Below the pieces are notes generated by a model. It was not told the DNA's origin. It made no database searches and saw only the letters and a program-made list of their open reading frames with translations. A program made the translations under genes and the position numbers. From Elgaria multicarinata webbii (Eukaryota; Chordata; Lepidosauria; Squamata; Anguidae), in the NCBI RefSeq assembly GCF_023053635.1, contig NC_086172.1, positions 54,540,001-54,604,000 of the forward strand: 64,000 nt of DNA. The letters are read 5' to 3'. Shown here one piece after another: positions 1 through 12,600 of the stretch (position 1 is the stretch's first letter; every line of letters starts with the position of its first letter).

Positions 1-265
1 TACCATGGTTGATGGTATCAAATGCCTCTGAGAGGTCCAGCATAACCAACAGGGACACACTCCCCCTGTCCAGTTGCCAGTGTAGGTCATCCACCAAGGC
101 GACCAAAGCTGTTTCTGTCCCATAACCAGGTTTGAAGCCAGATTGAAATGGATCTAGATAATCCATCCCATCCAGGAATCCCTGGAGTTGGGAGACCACT
201 ACACGCTCCAATACCTTGCCCAAAAATGGAATGTTGGAAACTGTCTGGTAATTATCCAATACAGT
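1..265 (-). mobile_element. L2/CR1-like LINE reverse transcriptase fragment
   Basis: Read on the - strand this stretch is open throughout and encodes the N-terminal half of a Jockey-superfamily reverse transcriptase: FLGKVLERVV, YLDPFQSGFKPGYGTETALV, then LLVMLDLSEAFDTINHG running off the window edge. The lack of stops suggests moderate age. It is antisense to ORC4. Confidence 0.85.
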
Positions 266-366
266 GGGGTTCAAGAAGTGTTTTTTTCACTGATTTCTTC
301 CTCCAACAGAAGTTTCAACTGGATTGGAGTGTCTTCCACTCATGGAAGGAACTCTTCCATTCATGA

Positions 367-465
367 GGTTGAACCCAAAGTTAGTCCTACTTAGAGTAGA
401 TTCATTGAAATGAATGGAACTTTAGTTAGTCCTGACTAAAGTTCCATTCATTTCAGTGGGTCTTC

Positions 466-523
<58 letters not shown>

Positions 524-573
524 TCCCACCTTTTGCCCAAAACTCTAAGCAGGACTAACTTTGGATTCAACCC
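367..573. mobile_element. Hairpin MITE with an inserted LINE tail
   Basis: The two ends are inverted copies of about 30 bp with about three mismatches (AGGTTGAACCCAAAGTTAGT at left). Inside, 396-462 folds on itself (TGAATGGAACTTTAG against CTAAAGTTCCATTCA). Between the hairpin and the right end sit an (AAT)n run and ATCCCACCTTTTGCCC, the reversed 3' tail of an L2-like LINE, so one repeat seems to have landed inside another. Confidence 0.65.
466..523. repeat. (AAT)n microsatellite
   Basis: An almost pure run of about 19 ATA/AAT units, probably grown from the 3' tail of a LINE fragment in reverse orientation. Confidence 0.95.
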
Positions 574-660
574 ATGGAACATTATTAGGATCTAAGACAT
601 TGTTTTCAACTTTCCACTTCCAAACCTTCATATAAAAAACTAACTATCAAAGACATTGGC

Positions 661-945
661 CCAGTTTGCACAATCACAGGGTAGTTGCGTGCTGGCAGAT
701 TTGCATGATTACCCTCATTGAGCGCAGTTTCGCATGTCATTCGAACCCATTGGGGGTGGCTTGATGGTTAACCACCAGAACCCATAGCATGTTGTAGGCT
801 TGTGGGTGGTTGTTACAGACTCCAACAAGCCACCCTCAATGGGTTCGGATGACATGAGAAGCTGAAACAGCAGGGGCTTGGATTCACAACCTGGCACCTA
901 TGGGCACTGCAACCCACGGTGGACTGCAGTGATCACACAAACCAG
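661..945. mobile_element. Foldback (long inverted repeat) element
   Basis: The ends are inverted (CCAGTTTGCACAATCAC against GTGATCACACAAACCAGG). An inner pair of about 35 bp (CATGTCATTCGAACCCATTG near 733 against its complement near 840-858) also folds. This is typical of a non-autonomous DNA element. The superfamily was not determined. Confidence 0.6.
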
Positions 946-1009
946 GTGAGTAACATATATTTTTATTCAGACAAGCCTTTCGCATGTAAGCTGAGCTGCT
1001 GCTGAACGG

Positions 1010-1185
1010 ATTTTAACTAGTCTGGTGCTATTTCTTTTATTGTTTTGTTTTTAATTGATTTTGTTTTATAGCATGTCTTTCTTAGGGTTTTGTTTTTAAT
1101 TTGTACCTTAGTATTGTTAGCTGTCTTGAATGCCAATTGTGGGCAGAAAGGTGGGTAGACAATTAATAAATAAGTAAGTTTTCCA
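1010..1185 (+). mobile_element. L2/CR1-like LINE 3' end
   Basis: T-rich 3' UTR ending in GGGCAGAAAGGTGGGTAGAC and (AATAAAT)n, the usual shape of squamate L2-type tails. Confidence 0.55.
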
Positions 1186-1189
1186 CATC

Positions 1190-3810
1190 TGATCACAATA
1201 ATTTTAGAGGAAAGCTAAGCACAAACATAACTGCTGCTTCCTAAAGTTGTTCCAATTATCATGGATCTTCACCAGAAAGAGAACTAGTTCTTTTCTTTAA
1301 GCAAGTTGCTGCCTCCTTCCCGCCATAGAGAACAGGGAAAGAAAGGAGGATTGTTTCTGTTCCTGCTGGGTTTCTACAGCAAGGTGTCACTGATGCATCC
1401 TGCAAAAAGCCAGGCACGAAACAGAGAAAAAACCTTTTCACCCACAGAAAACTTGGGGAAAGAAAGGGGTAGTTTCTTTCCCTTCCTGCTGCACATTTGC
1501 AGAAAGTAACAGCAGTGAAGGACTATTTGCACCTTCTGCAAATGCATCTCTTCCCACAAGTTCTCTGCACATGCCCCAGGACTCAAGAAAGAGTCAAATA
1601 ATCCTCGAAAACAAACTCCTTAGTTTCTGAACAGGTTGCCTTAGGTTTTGAAAGGTATGAACGAATACGGGTGCAAACAGATCAAAATGTGCAGCAGAAT
1701 TTTGTCTGCTGCTATCACTTTGTCTTGTTAGCCTTTCATCATAGTAATTTCCCTTCCCAAAGAGGTGAATCGCACTTTTAAAAAGAACTGCTATTTGCCT
1801 TTTCAGCTGAAGTAACTGCTATGGCAAAAACCAGCGGGCAAAGTTCCAACTGTGCTAGCAGTTCTTTCTAACTATCCTACTCCTTTTCTTGGATTTCAGC
1901 CATAATGTTTAGGGTGTTCAGAATTCAACACAAGCGTATAGTGATCCAAGATAGTAAACATGGAACCGTATGTGGCTAGTGCACCCTTGGATTCCCTACC
2001 TTTAAATATGGGCTTGTGCTTTCTGGTTAACAATCCTGAATAAGACCTCAGAACAATCACTGGCATCTTGAGTTGTGTAAATAAGCTCCACATTACCTTC
2101 TTACAGTGCACAATGATCTGTTTCATGTTTCTTAAATGCTGACATATGGAACTGAGTTTAGCTATTTACTTCCTGCCTTGAAGATTTTTTTAAAGTCACT
2201 GTGATTTCAGATCTACATTGAAAATAATAGTTACTTCTCACTGCTTCGTCCCTCAAAATATCCATCTAAGGAAATATAAAAGCATGCAATACTTTGCCCT
2301 TGAAAGGGTGGACTGATCAGTCCTTAAGTATTAAAGCACTGAATAACTATGAAAAGTTTAAATCCTTTTTGCAGAAGCTTCTTGCAGATGTCATCGTGAT
2401 TTGCCTACAAAGTGAAAAAATGTGGGTTGTCTTGGGAAAAGCCACGACCAATTCCATCTCTATTCTGAGATGACAACAACAATGCTGATTATGGGGTTAA
2501 GCAGTAAGGATTGCAATGTAGTAAGAATACAGCTAAGTGCTACTAATAAGAGCAAGGCTTTTTGGCATTTTACATTATGTCACTAGTGAATTTGTACCAA
2601 ACATATCTTGAAACTTCTGCAAAATGGAAATCAATGTGCAATGTATTTTACAGAGTAAGTTAAGCAAATGAGACAAGTTACTGCCTCAAAAGAGCTTATA
2701 ATCGAAATGACAAAAGTGTGTGTGTTTGTGGTGAGAATAATAAAGGAAGAGGTTACAAGGGATGAATGTGCACAAATACAGTTATGCGTACTTTGGCTTT
2801 GTTTTGATTGGCTATGAGGACTAAGTGGCCAAGTCAAAGACTTAATAAAAAAGATGATTTTTTGAAGAAGTATTTGAAGGTGAGATGAGGAGTGGCACTA
2901 CACAGATGTTCTAGGAGAGAGTTCCAGGAATAAGAGGAAATGGGTGGTGGAGTAATTTAAGAAAGCAGACCATCCCAGGGCAATTTAACATGGCAGCTGT
3001 GGAGGAACAAAGATCATGGACAAGGAAATATCAGGAAACATCCAATACAGCCCCTTGTAATATATTCTACACTCCTTACTGTCACTATTGAGTAAGCTAT
3101 CTGAAATTGATCTAAATTACTGAAGGGTTTCTGCACCATAGAAATTATAATTTTATGAAATTGATAGAAAGACAGGCAAGATGCTACACCACTTTTGTGC
3201 TAGCAAACATGTTATGAGATGTCCCTGGCACTCCTGTTACAATAGGGAAAGGCCTCTTTTCTCAAGTCCAGAATGAAACAGGGAACTTAAGCACCTCTTA
3301 TGGTGCAATGAGTTCATTATAGACTCCAGGGGAATGAGGTAGAGGAATTAAAAGGTTTCACTGACAAGGCAGGGTGCAGCTTATAGCATACAAAACATGA
3401 AAACACATAATACATTTGTACTCTATTGGGGATCAGCTCAGCTCTGCCCATCTGCTGGAGGTTTCAACAACTCAGTAACTCTGTCTCACCTCCCACCAAG
3501 CTGAACACCAGCTTACTGCCAGAGACCACTGACTGAAACAATTGACTATCCTGGCTCAAACTACTTGCCAAAAGGTTAACCACAGTGACACATGAATTCC
3601 CAACCCACTTTTCCTTCACTGGTAAGCATGATGATGCTCCCCACCCCCATCCCCACCCCACTACTGAGCTACATACTCCTGTTTCCTCCTCTCCTCATCA
3701 TAAATGGACATGCCTGCCCAATGAATAAGGACTTCTCATGAATAAAGGAATACTTATGAGAACAGACTACTCCTCAAGTGGCACTGATGACCCACAGCTG
3801 TGTAGGGTAG
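1190..3810. other. Noncoding, nothing recognised
   Basis: Mostly AT-rich unique-looking sequence. Frames at 1306-1586 overlap on both strands and show no family similarity. It probably belongs to an MBD5 intron. Confidence 0.5.
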
Positions 3811-3814
3811 CAAC

Positions 3815-4020
3815 TTTGTTAAGACTGGGATTCAGTGGATCTGGTTCTAGTCTCCACTCTGCAATGAAGCTCACAGGGTGACTTTGGGACAGTTACTCAT
3901 CCTAACTTACCTCACAGGATTGTTGTGAAGATAAAACGGAGAGGAAGAAGAGGACTATGAAAGCCACCATGGATTCCTTGAAAGAGAGGGGGGAAGCCGG
4001 GATGTAAACGTAATAAATGA
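3815..4020 (+). mobile_element. MIR-like (CORE-type) SINE
   Basis: It contains CTAGTCTCCACTCTGCAATG, GTGACTTTGGGACAGTTACT and CCTCACAGGATTGTTGTGAA in the order found in MIR/CORE-SINE bodies of reptiles, then a tail ending in TAATAAATGA. Old and diverged. Confidence 0.65.
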
Positions 4021-4720
4021 AAAAATTAACTTTCCCGCTTATTCTATCAATTAAGGTTTTACTGAGCACTGCAAGTGGGATTATTTATTTATTCAATTTA
4101 GTCCCAGATTTAAGCACTAGCCTGGTAGCCACAGGTGATAAGGAATTCCATGCTGGCAAGTGAGCAGGCTATCAGAAGAGGGATGGAGAACTCTGTCCTT
4201 CCTATGCACCTAGAATCAAAGTTAAAGACTGTATCAATAGAATGGACACTGCAGGCAAAACAGACTCCCCCTCCCCTTACTAGGTTTCCGTGTACCACCT
4301 AAATCTGCTCTGGAGAGACTATTTGGGGAGTGTACAGGGCAGGAAGGGAAAATTCTATTGTGCAAGCAGAGGTCAGCTCACCTGACGATAGGTGGAAACC
4401 CAAGACACCTTCCAGAGAAAGGAAGCTCCCTCCTTCATCCCCTCATTGAAATGCAGCAGACTGATGCAAGAGGAACAGAGCTCCCTATCGCCCATCGGTC
4501 AGCTCCCAGCAGGCTAATAAACATCTCTGCTGGGCTTCTTGACAAAGTTGATTCAGTTGTTAAATTTGTATCTTGCCTTTCCCCCAAATTGTGCTACAAG
4601 TAGCTAACAGCAATAAAATTCAAAGTGAAATTAAAAATTATCTTAAACATAAAAACAAGTCAGGTAAGAACTTGATCGTATATCATTAGAATTACGATTA
4701 ATTTTTGCAATCTCACTCCC

Positions 4721-5040
4721 ATGACCCGCAACAGTAAATAAGCAGGGAATATAAACATAGGAATGTCAAGACCCACACTGTGGCAGAGATGCTACACTAC
4801 AGGTGCAGGCAGACGTAACATTGGAGACAGAAATTAGTTACTATACTGATAATCCACCCAAAACTTCAGCGGGAATATTCATGACCCGCAACAGTAAATA
4901 AGCAGGGAATATAAACATAGGAATGTCAAGACCCACACTGTGGCAGAGATGCTACACTACAGGTGCAGGCAGACGTAACATTGGAGACAGAAATTAGTTA
5001 CTATACTGATAATCCACCCAAAACTTCAGCGGGAATATTC
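4721..5040. repeat. Perfect 160-bp tandem duplication
   Basis: 4721-4880 and 4881-5040 are identical base for base, both ending GGGAATATTC. The unit holds no gene or recognised element. Identity means a very recent duplication or an assembly artefact. Confidence 0.97.
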
Positions 5041-5648
5041 AGATGACTCAGCTCCTCACTCCTCCAGTCATGAAATTTGGGTGAGGGACATGACTTGCCA
5101 CTGTGTGGCAAGCTGTGAGGCATTTTACCTCTTAGGAAAGTACTCTCCTCCAGGGTATATCCACTAGGCTGTTAAATGTTATTGAACGATATGTAAACCT
5201 ATGCTGTCTAACAGAAAATCAAAACAAACACATGTAAGCATGCATTATTATACTACATTATAAACTCATTCATACTAGGCACAGGAAAAATATATAGTTA
5301 GAAGTCTTCATACTGTGAATTACTCCTTTTACACAGTCATGAACTCAGCGTTACATGAACTCTGCATTACTCTTGTCTCAATTCCAACCCAAGTCCATAA
5401 CTTCTGAATTCAGTTGATCAACCCAACCAGCTATATTATACAGTATGAAAAGCAGGTGATAAAAATATATTATGCAAGAATGCTATATAACCTCAAAAAT
5501 GGGAAACACTTAATTTAAACAGATTTTTTGACCTTGCCAGAGAGAAACTATAACTAATTTAGACGTGGAAGACAAACCCACACAAATACTTGTAAATACT
5601 TTACATCCACACTTTTGTTTTTGAAAAAAAAAATAACATTCTTTAGTA

Positions 5649-5772
5649 CAGCCGTCCCAATGTGATGCCCTCCAAATATTTTGGACCGAATCACATTCAC
5701 CCCAGCCAACATGGCCACTGATCAAGAATCTTGGTACTTGTAGTCCAAAACATTTGGAGGCACCAGATTTAG
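5649..5772. mobile_element. hAT-like MITE
   Basis: Starts CAGCCGTCCCAATGTGATGC and ends with the inverted counterpart CCAAAACATTTGGAGGCACC. This is the abundant squamate family whose halves read 'ATGTTTTGGACTACAACTCC' and its complement. Degraded at the right end. Confidence 0.65.
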
Positions 5773-6329
5773 TTTATTATATTAACCCAAGTTGTTTTTT
5801 TAATCTCTCCATAAACAAGGATGGTTTTACTGTAAATTGTTAGAATTTCTCTTGCTCAACCTTAATTGCAGTTTATTGTATTCTTGAACTGAGAATCTGT
5901 AACCTTACATCATCTGAAGGCGCGAGTCATCTTCTTAGAAATAGTAAAACCAAGCTGTATGTCTACGGCAAATGTATGCTAAAGGACTCAAAATGGGTTC
6001 TTTAAACAGGCTACAACTAATGCTAGCCAAAAAGAAAGCTAATTAGAGAGACCGAATTTACGTACATGTTCAGCAACCTGTACACACTGAATATGCAGGG
6101 GCAATGCAGGATTCTGCCTATCATACATATGTAAATACATTCCACCATCAGGTACTGCAGTATAACTAACTACATATCATTCAGACACTACAAACAAATG
6201 GAGACTTTAGAAGTGGGTGGGGTGTGATTGTAATGTTCAGTAGTTTGACAAACACAGCACTATTGGATGACACTAATTATCTAGATTCATTATCTAGATT
6301 CATTTAGTTTCAGGCTATGTTTTGGCACT

Positions 6330-7230
6330 GATTGCTCTGATGAATGCTGGGATACGGGAGGAGTATGGCCCTGTCAATGCTCCTGATCACCTCGGTAGCT
6401 TTTGGTACTGACTTGCTATCCTTTTTGACCAGCTACCTGAGATGGAGACTGGGAGCACTGTGCTGCAGTGGTTCCATTCATATCTGGTCATTTCCAGAGA
6501 GAGTGGTGTTGGGGGACTACAGCCTTGTCCCATGACTGGTATACTGTGGGGTTCCTTGTGCTAATCTATGATCATTATCTACCTGAGGTCCACAGAGATC
6601 CATTCTGCCTCCATGATCTTCAGTATGTACATGAAACCACTGAATCAACTAAGACTGTGGTGTCATCAGTATGCTGATGAAACTCAACTCTACTTCTCCT
6701 GCAGTGTGCCAGCCAGCATGTCTTGCAGTGTGCTAAGCTCCTGTCAGCTTCTGCCTTGCCTCATGACTCTGCCTTGCTTAACTCCAGTTTACTGGGAAAG
6801 TCTCCACACTACCTGGCATGACCCCAAACTACCAGTGAGTGCCCATGCTACAATCCACTTCCCATGAAGCTTAATCAGATGAGATGGTGATGCTGTTGGT
6901 AAGTGGTTCTTTCATTTTGGGTGATTGTGTGTGACCTCCTCTGGATGGAGTTGCCCTTAACAATCAGATTCAGAGAGTAGGAGTGGATTTTAAATCTGAC
7001 TATATCTTTAAGAGGCACAAGTGGCCTCTGTGGCATAGAGTATCTTCCACTAGCATATGTTGGTGAACCAACTATGGTTACTTCTACACAAGAATAGACT
7101 AGTCACAATTATTCATACTCTGGTAATGTTCTATTTGGGCTCACGCAATATATTGCACACAGAATTTTGATTACTGTCTGGAGATTGCACTTAGTAAAGA
7201 ATATAGCAGCTAGGCATATGGGACGCCTCT
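6330..7230 (+). mobile_element. Degraded L2/CR1-like LINE
   Basis: Decayed reverse transcriptase in several frames. The best landmark is QYADETQLYFSC near 6670, from the YADDTQLY active-site motif, preceded by remnants of the GVPQGS box and a trace of the C-terminal domain near 7130-7220. The DD of the motif is DE here. Confidence 0.7.
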
Positions 7231-8650
7231 TGCTACTTGTGAAAGAGGTTTATTAGATTCTAGTCCTAAAGCATAGGTGGGCAATTTGTGGCCCTCCACT
7301 ACCCCACCCCACCCCCGCCCCCGCCCCCGAATGGATTTAGGTGGATAACTACAAAAGAGAGGGTCTTCTTGACTGTGGTGCCCATTTATGGAAAGCACTT
7401 CCTAGGATAAGTCCTAGGAATTAACAAAAATGATGCTTATAATAGACATTGAAATAAAGGTACACACCCACATCAATGAGGTATCAGTTTTGGAGATACA
7501 TAAACAATTACACAGCGTGGCTATAGAGCACCAATATACTTTCACTACCAGTCCTCCCCAAGTCTATATTGATTTGTCTTGTCCTCATTTATAGAATTTC
7601 TCTTGGCCTCTTTCTTCCTTTTCTTTCATTTCTTATTTATTTACATGCATTCTAGGTTAGAGAGGGATAGGGAGAAATGACTGACCTGCATTCTACAAAA
7701 AGTGTGCTAGGAGAGTGTTAGTAAAAGAGGGATTACTGTTTTCATCATGTTGTTTTTATTGATGAAGTCAATATTATAGGTTTCAAAACTTAAGAATTTT
7801 TAAAAACAGATTTGTGAACTTCTTGTGCTAACAAAATAAATGCTTAGACTGAGATGTTGCACCAATTTTATAGCATAAACCATTAATATTTGTTCTGTCA
7901 CCTGTTTATACACCGGCATAAAATCACTTCAATTTAAAAAAATAAAGACCTTTATCATTAGACAAAGTTTATCATATCAAGAAAGACTAAGCTAAAAATA
8001 TTGGGACATCTGCTAAGACATGCAATTCTGCTAAGACAAGACATGCAATCCGCACTGTCTTTGTCCAAAGTAAGAGGCTGCTCTTTTATAATTACAACTT
8101 CACATTCAGTGCAAACAATTGCTAAGGAGTAATATGCAAACTATTTGACGAAGTTCAAAGTGAAAAGTATGCAAAGAAATTAAGAATATTGTCATAAAGT
8201 GGTACATGGGGAAGAAGCTGTCTTTGTATAATTGTTCAATCCTTTAAAAATAATTATTGGCATCATCTATTTTATCAACTAATGCTGCAGCTTTAACTGA
8301 GGAATGAATGTTAAATAGTTAGGTGTCTGGCATGTTCTGCACAAAGAGCAGAACAGAGGTGAGAAGTATATACAAGCCTTTTAACTAGATTATAGCTTCT
8401 AAAATGGACAAGAAAACATTCAGCCAGAAATCCTGAAGAACAAAATCTGGAAGGGAATACTTTGAAACACAGCCTACTATAAAAATGACTAACCTTTTCT
8501 AAAGTAAGGTTTTGGTTCCATGTCATGTTTCTGAGGAACACAAATTGTTTCATGCTTTAAAGGTTATTTTCAATAAAAGTGATGTGGCTAAAAAGGTCTG
8601 AAAGTAATGATATAATCCCAAACCATACAAATACAGTCTGTATTCAGAGA
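7230..8650. other. Noncoding, nothing firm
   Basis: A short C-rich run at 7300-7328 follows a possible hAT MITE end (GGTGGGCAATTTGTGGCCCT near 7276). The rest is AT-rich with no supported feature. Confidence 0.45.
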
Positions 8651-8651
8651 T

Positions 8652-8815
8652 AGGAACATAGGAAGTTACCTTATATTGAGTAAGACCATCAATCCATCTA
8701 GCCAGTACTGTCAATAATGACTAGCATCAGCCCTCTCTGGACATGCCAGGGATTAAACTTGGAGCCTTCTGCATACGAAGTATGTGCTTTACCACTGAGA
8801 TATGGCCCCTCTCTT
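8652..8815 (-). mobile_element. tRNA-derived SINE
   Basis: On the - strand it begins with a tRNA-like head: TATCTCAGTGGTAAAGCA resembles box A and AAGTTTAATCCC box B. The 3' end reads TTCCTATGTTCC. This is a common squamate SINE type. Confidence 0.75.
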
Positions 8816-11800
8816 GTGAACAAATCAGAACTACCAATTAAAAGCAACACAGAAAAAGAAAAACAGAGTTTAAAAACCATCAGAAGCTAAGTTGAAGCTT
8901 TACAGGCTGCCTAAAGGTAGGCAGAGATGAAGCTAGGGAGGGAGGTTCACAATCATGGTCTGCTATAGTAAAGGTGCTGTTCTGTGTGCCCACAGTCTAG
9001 TCTCTCTTGGTGGTGGGATATACAACAGGGGCTCTGATGAGCCCTGCCTATGTGCACACACATGGATGCATAAGTAAGGAGGAAGTGGTAAGTTTGCATG
9101 GTCCTCATGTCCACACAAAACCAATGTGCTTTAACCAATGCGGTATCAGGCAGACAGGATAGGCCAATTGGGGATACCATGGGAAAGATGCACAAACCAC
9201 CCATTCTGCCTAATATCCCATTGCAATACCTACCAATAGGTGGATGGAGGTGTTAATCAGGTCTCTATTGAGCCCTATCAGTATCCTCCACAACAAATAT
9301 TTAAGGCAATAAAGTTTCTAAAAAAAAATAGGAAATTTTCCTAGATTAATTTTAAGGTGAATATTCTAACAGAGCTACTTGAATCTTCTACTATAAAGAC
9401 TAAGGTAGTTTCAAAGCATTGCTTTTCCAACCATTCCTGGGACTAACACTGAAGCAAGCAAATTAATGCCCCATAATCTTGTATTTGTCTATATAGGGCA
9501 AGCAAGCAAAGCAGCCAACAACATAAGAACTTGGATCTCTCACCAACAATTGTTTAATTTAAAAGTGACTTTAGTTTATATTTTGCATGTTCTAATATTT
9601 CAAAGGAGACAAGTATGAATAACTATTTGGAGATACATCTGGTGAAGTTAATCAAATGTTTCAAATATTAGTCATGTGTGTGTTTTTAAAGCTTCATATG
9701 TAATAAGCAGATCTCAGCAACCACATGATTCTTCAAATAAATCCCCTTTTCAGCTGATACAATACTATTACAACTGCCACAATAAGTGGGAACTTTTGGG
9801 GGACAGATTAATGCACATTCCTTATTTAAGTAAACAACAACAAAAATGGCAGGTTTTAAAAAGGGACTCATGTATTATGCTATGAGTGCCTAAAAGACAG
9901 ATCTTAGGGTCTTCTAGGCACTCACAGAAAAACATAAAACCAGTGCACTGTGGAAGTGAAAATTACACATTCAGTACAAGGAATTATTAGGAAAGGGGTG
10001 GACAAAAACATACCATAATGTCATTAATTTATGTGAACATATTTTGTAATACTGCATATAGTACTGGATGTTCCATTTGAAGATGGGTATCATAGAACTG
10101 AAGAAGGTAAAAAGAAAGGTTAAAAAGATCGAAAAGTTAGAAAGCCTACAAGAAAAGGCAAATGTATTTGGGACTTTTTAGCTTATAAAAGGAAACGAGC
10201 GGACTCATCATGGAGGATTTGTTATTTGATTAGGTTTATAAAATTATGAACTAGATGGAAAGCACAATAGAAGTTCCTCCCTCTCATAACACCAGAGCTT
10301 CAACTTATCAAATGAAATACATTGGTAGTAAGTTCTAGAGTAGAAAAACTAAGTACTTATTTACAAAATGCATAATAATCTAATTTACTATTCTAAAATG
10401 TGATATTACTGCTCATAAGCTTTTAAAAGACAAACAAGTAATTATCTGTGAATAATTCAGGGAAGGAAGGTCTTGGTAAGAGAAAGCGTTACTTAGGCTT
10501 AGAGGACGGGCGCCATACAGTGCTAGCGAAAGGACTGTGCTGCGTCTCCTCCCATTTAGTAACAAAAGAGCAAGCCATCTCTTTGGACATGCCATTTGCT
10601 TCCTTTAAGCTTCTCCAAATATTGGCAATGGAGAGGCTCTTACTCATAAGCTGCTCTCTGCTTCTGAGGATGTTCCACTGACAGTTTAGGAACAGCACAC
10701 ATTAACCAGATATTGCTATTCTGAACTCTGATATTTTTGTGCTGGGGGTAGGAAGGTTGGTAGAAACTCTTGATCTCTCCCCCCCCCCATGCAGAAAAAA
10801 CGCAAATAAATCCATAAGAAAGTTTGCTAAAATTTACATAATTTATTTTAGTATGTAACATTTAGCGCATTGTCCCCATTCCATTCAACTTTCCCCCACA
10901 TATATTTTCCAACACGGCATATGTCTCGGCAGAAACTTGCATATTTTCCTGCAAATGAATTTGCATAAATTTCAGGGAAGTAAACAAAACTCCGGAAGTC
11001 CGCACAGCCTGAGAGACTGGTTCAGAGCAGATTCCATAGGATGGAAATCTAAACCCATTTTAGTCTGTTGCAAATTTCTCCAGCATCCCTAGTGGATACA
11101 CTTAGATGGAAATGGAATGCTAGATACATAACCTTTGGCCTTCTCCAGCAAAGTTTCTGATACTCTTTATATCGGCGTTCTAATCCTGCAAAATGATGGA
11201 TCGTGACCATGTATAACGAATTACATAGAAGATATGTAAACAGGACCCGAAACAAAATGTTGCAGCACATGTGGCATGATCCTGTTCAGGGCTGCAGCCA
11301 GCCATGCCCTGTTCAAGGATACACATATTCCATTCCCCAACCCACCCACCCACCCATCCATCCATTTTCTGTTTCCATCTCTGATAGTCAGTGAGCATTC
11401 TGTAGCAGTTGAGCATGATGAGCCCTCATTGGGCTGTTTTTGAGTCTCTCTCCTTAGTGTCCCTCCCATTTTAGTAAGATTTTATTAGTTTTACAATGAC
11501 AAAAAAAGGAAAAGAAAATTACATCAAGTTTAAGTCTAATTGTTTCCCCCTTTACTTTACAAAAATATGAGTAGAATCCATTGGCTCAGTAGTTTTCCCC
11601 CATTTTTTGTACTTCTGCAAACCTTTACAGTCCCCAAAACTTATGGATACCTTCCTCTTTTGTGATGATGGTGCAGTCTGAGCTACAGATGGATCCACAC
11701 TCAGAACTAATTTGCTATTAGTATATATAAATATTATATTCCTATGTACAGGAGTGGTAGGGAATCTATGTTAATTTTTGCCAACTCTTTCACTCAGTCT

Positions 11801-12480
11801 TCATCTGCCATCTCTCAAATCTCTGCCATGAATTCTTCAGCTCACTTAATAATTCCAATCATTATGACTGCATTACTCTTTTCTATCCCCTTTATCTCAC
11901 TTCCTTCTTATATTTTACTTACATTTCTCCTCTTTGCTTTGAAATGTCCATTTTCTTTCTCCTACTTATCTATTATCTCCTCCCATCACTTCAATGATGT
12001 GAGATTGAAAATGTTCTGGACATTTTTCCTGCACTTTGTTTTTTCCACAGAAAATTTTTCATTTCATAAGTTTATTAGTAACAATGAATGGTTGTCAATT
12101 ACAAATACAAAATTAGGTGAGCTTGACAGTTCAAAAATGTACATGGGTGCTTGTCAGCATATCATGTACAGTTCTTTGGGCTGCTAAAATTTACCTTAAT
12201 TTGCATAGGATTTTTTGCCAAAAAAATTCCAGTTCAAAACTTTCCAGAAACCCTACATCAGTACATGCTCTCTTCACATTTCTGGTATGCTTGAGCTCTA
12301 AATATCAAATACACTTTCCATTCTGCTGACTTCTCTCTTTCCCCCTTACAATTTTTCTACCATTGGAACTCACAGTACCTAGAATCTGCCTAGTTCCTTC
12401 TGGTTTTGCATTTAAATACCTAATTAAAACTCACCTCCTCACTCTGACATTCTCCAACTCATACTGCATCTCCACGTTGA
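8816..12480. other. Noncoding, largely unexplained
   Basis: Contains a short hairpin at 9884-9923, C-run 10780-10789 and a (CCCA)n/(CCAT)n run at 11338-11364. 10900-11420 may be an unidentified old interspersed repeat. The 147-residue frame at 11744-12187 is low-complexity and I do not regard it as a gene. Confidence 0.45.
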
Positions 12481-12489
12481 CCCTCATTG

Positions 12490-12600
12490 TATCAAGCCTG
12501 GCTATGGTCCTCATTGTAACAGTGAGGGAGACCAATGAGGAAGCCATGTGAACTGCCCAGAGATCTTCGGTTATCAGTTCAATGTAATAAATAAATAAGG
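12490..12600 (+). mobile_element. LINE 3' tail
   Basis: GAACTGCCCAGAGATCTTCG followed by AATGTAATAAATAAATA. The same tail consensus (CCCAGAGAGCTTCGGCTAT) recurs at 24040, 53573 and 57317. Confidence 0.65.

Noticed and set aside
8698-8815. Possible tRNA gene on the - strand
   Set aside because: Box A and B resemble a tRNA but the acceptor stem is absent and the body continues into a SINE; it is a tRNA-derived SINE.
11744-12187. 147-residue + strand frame
   Set aside because: Ser/Phe/Ile-rich translation of T-rich DNA, no domain, no splice partner or promoter. Composition explains it.
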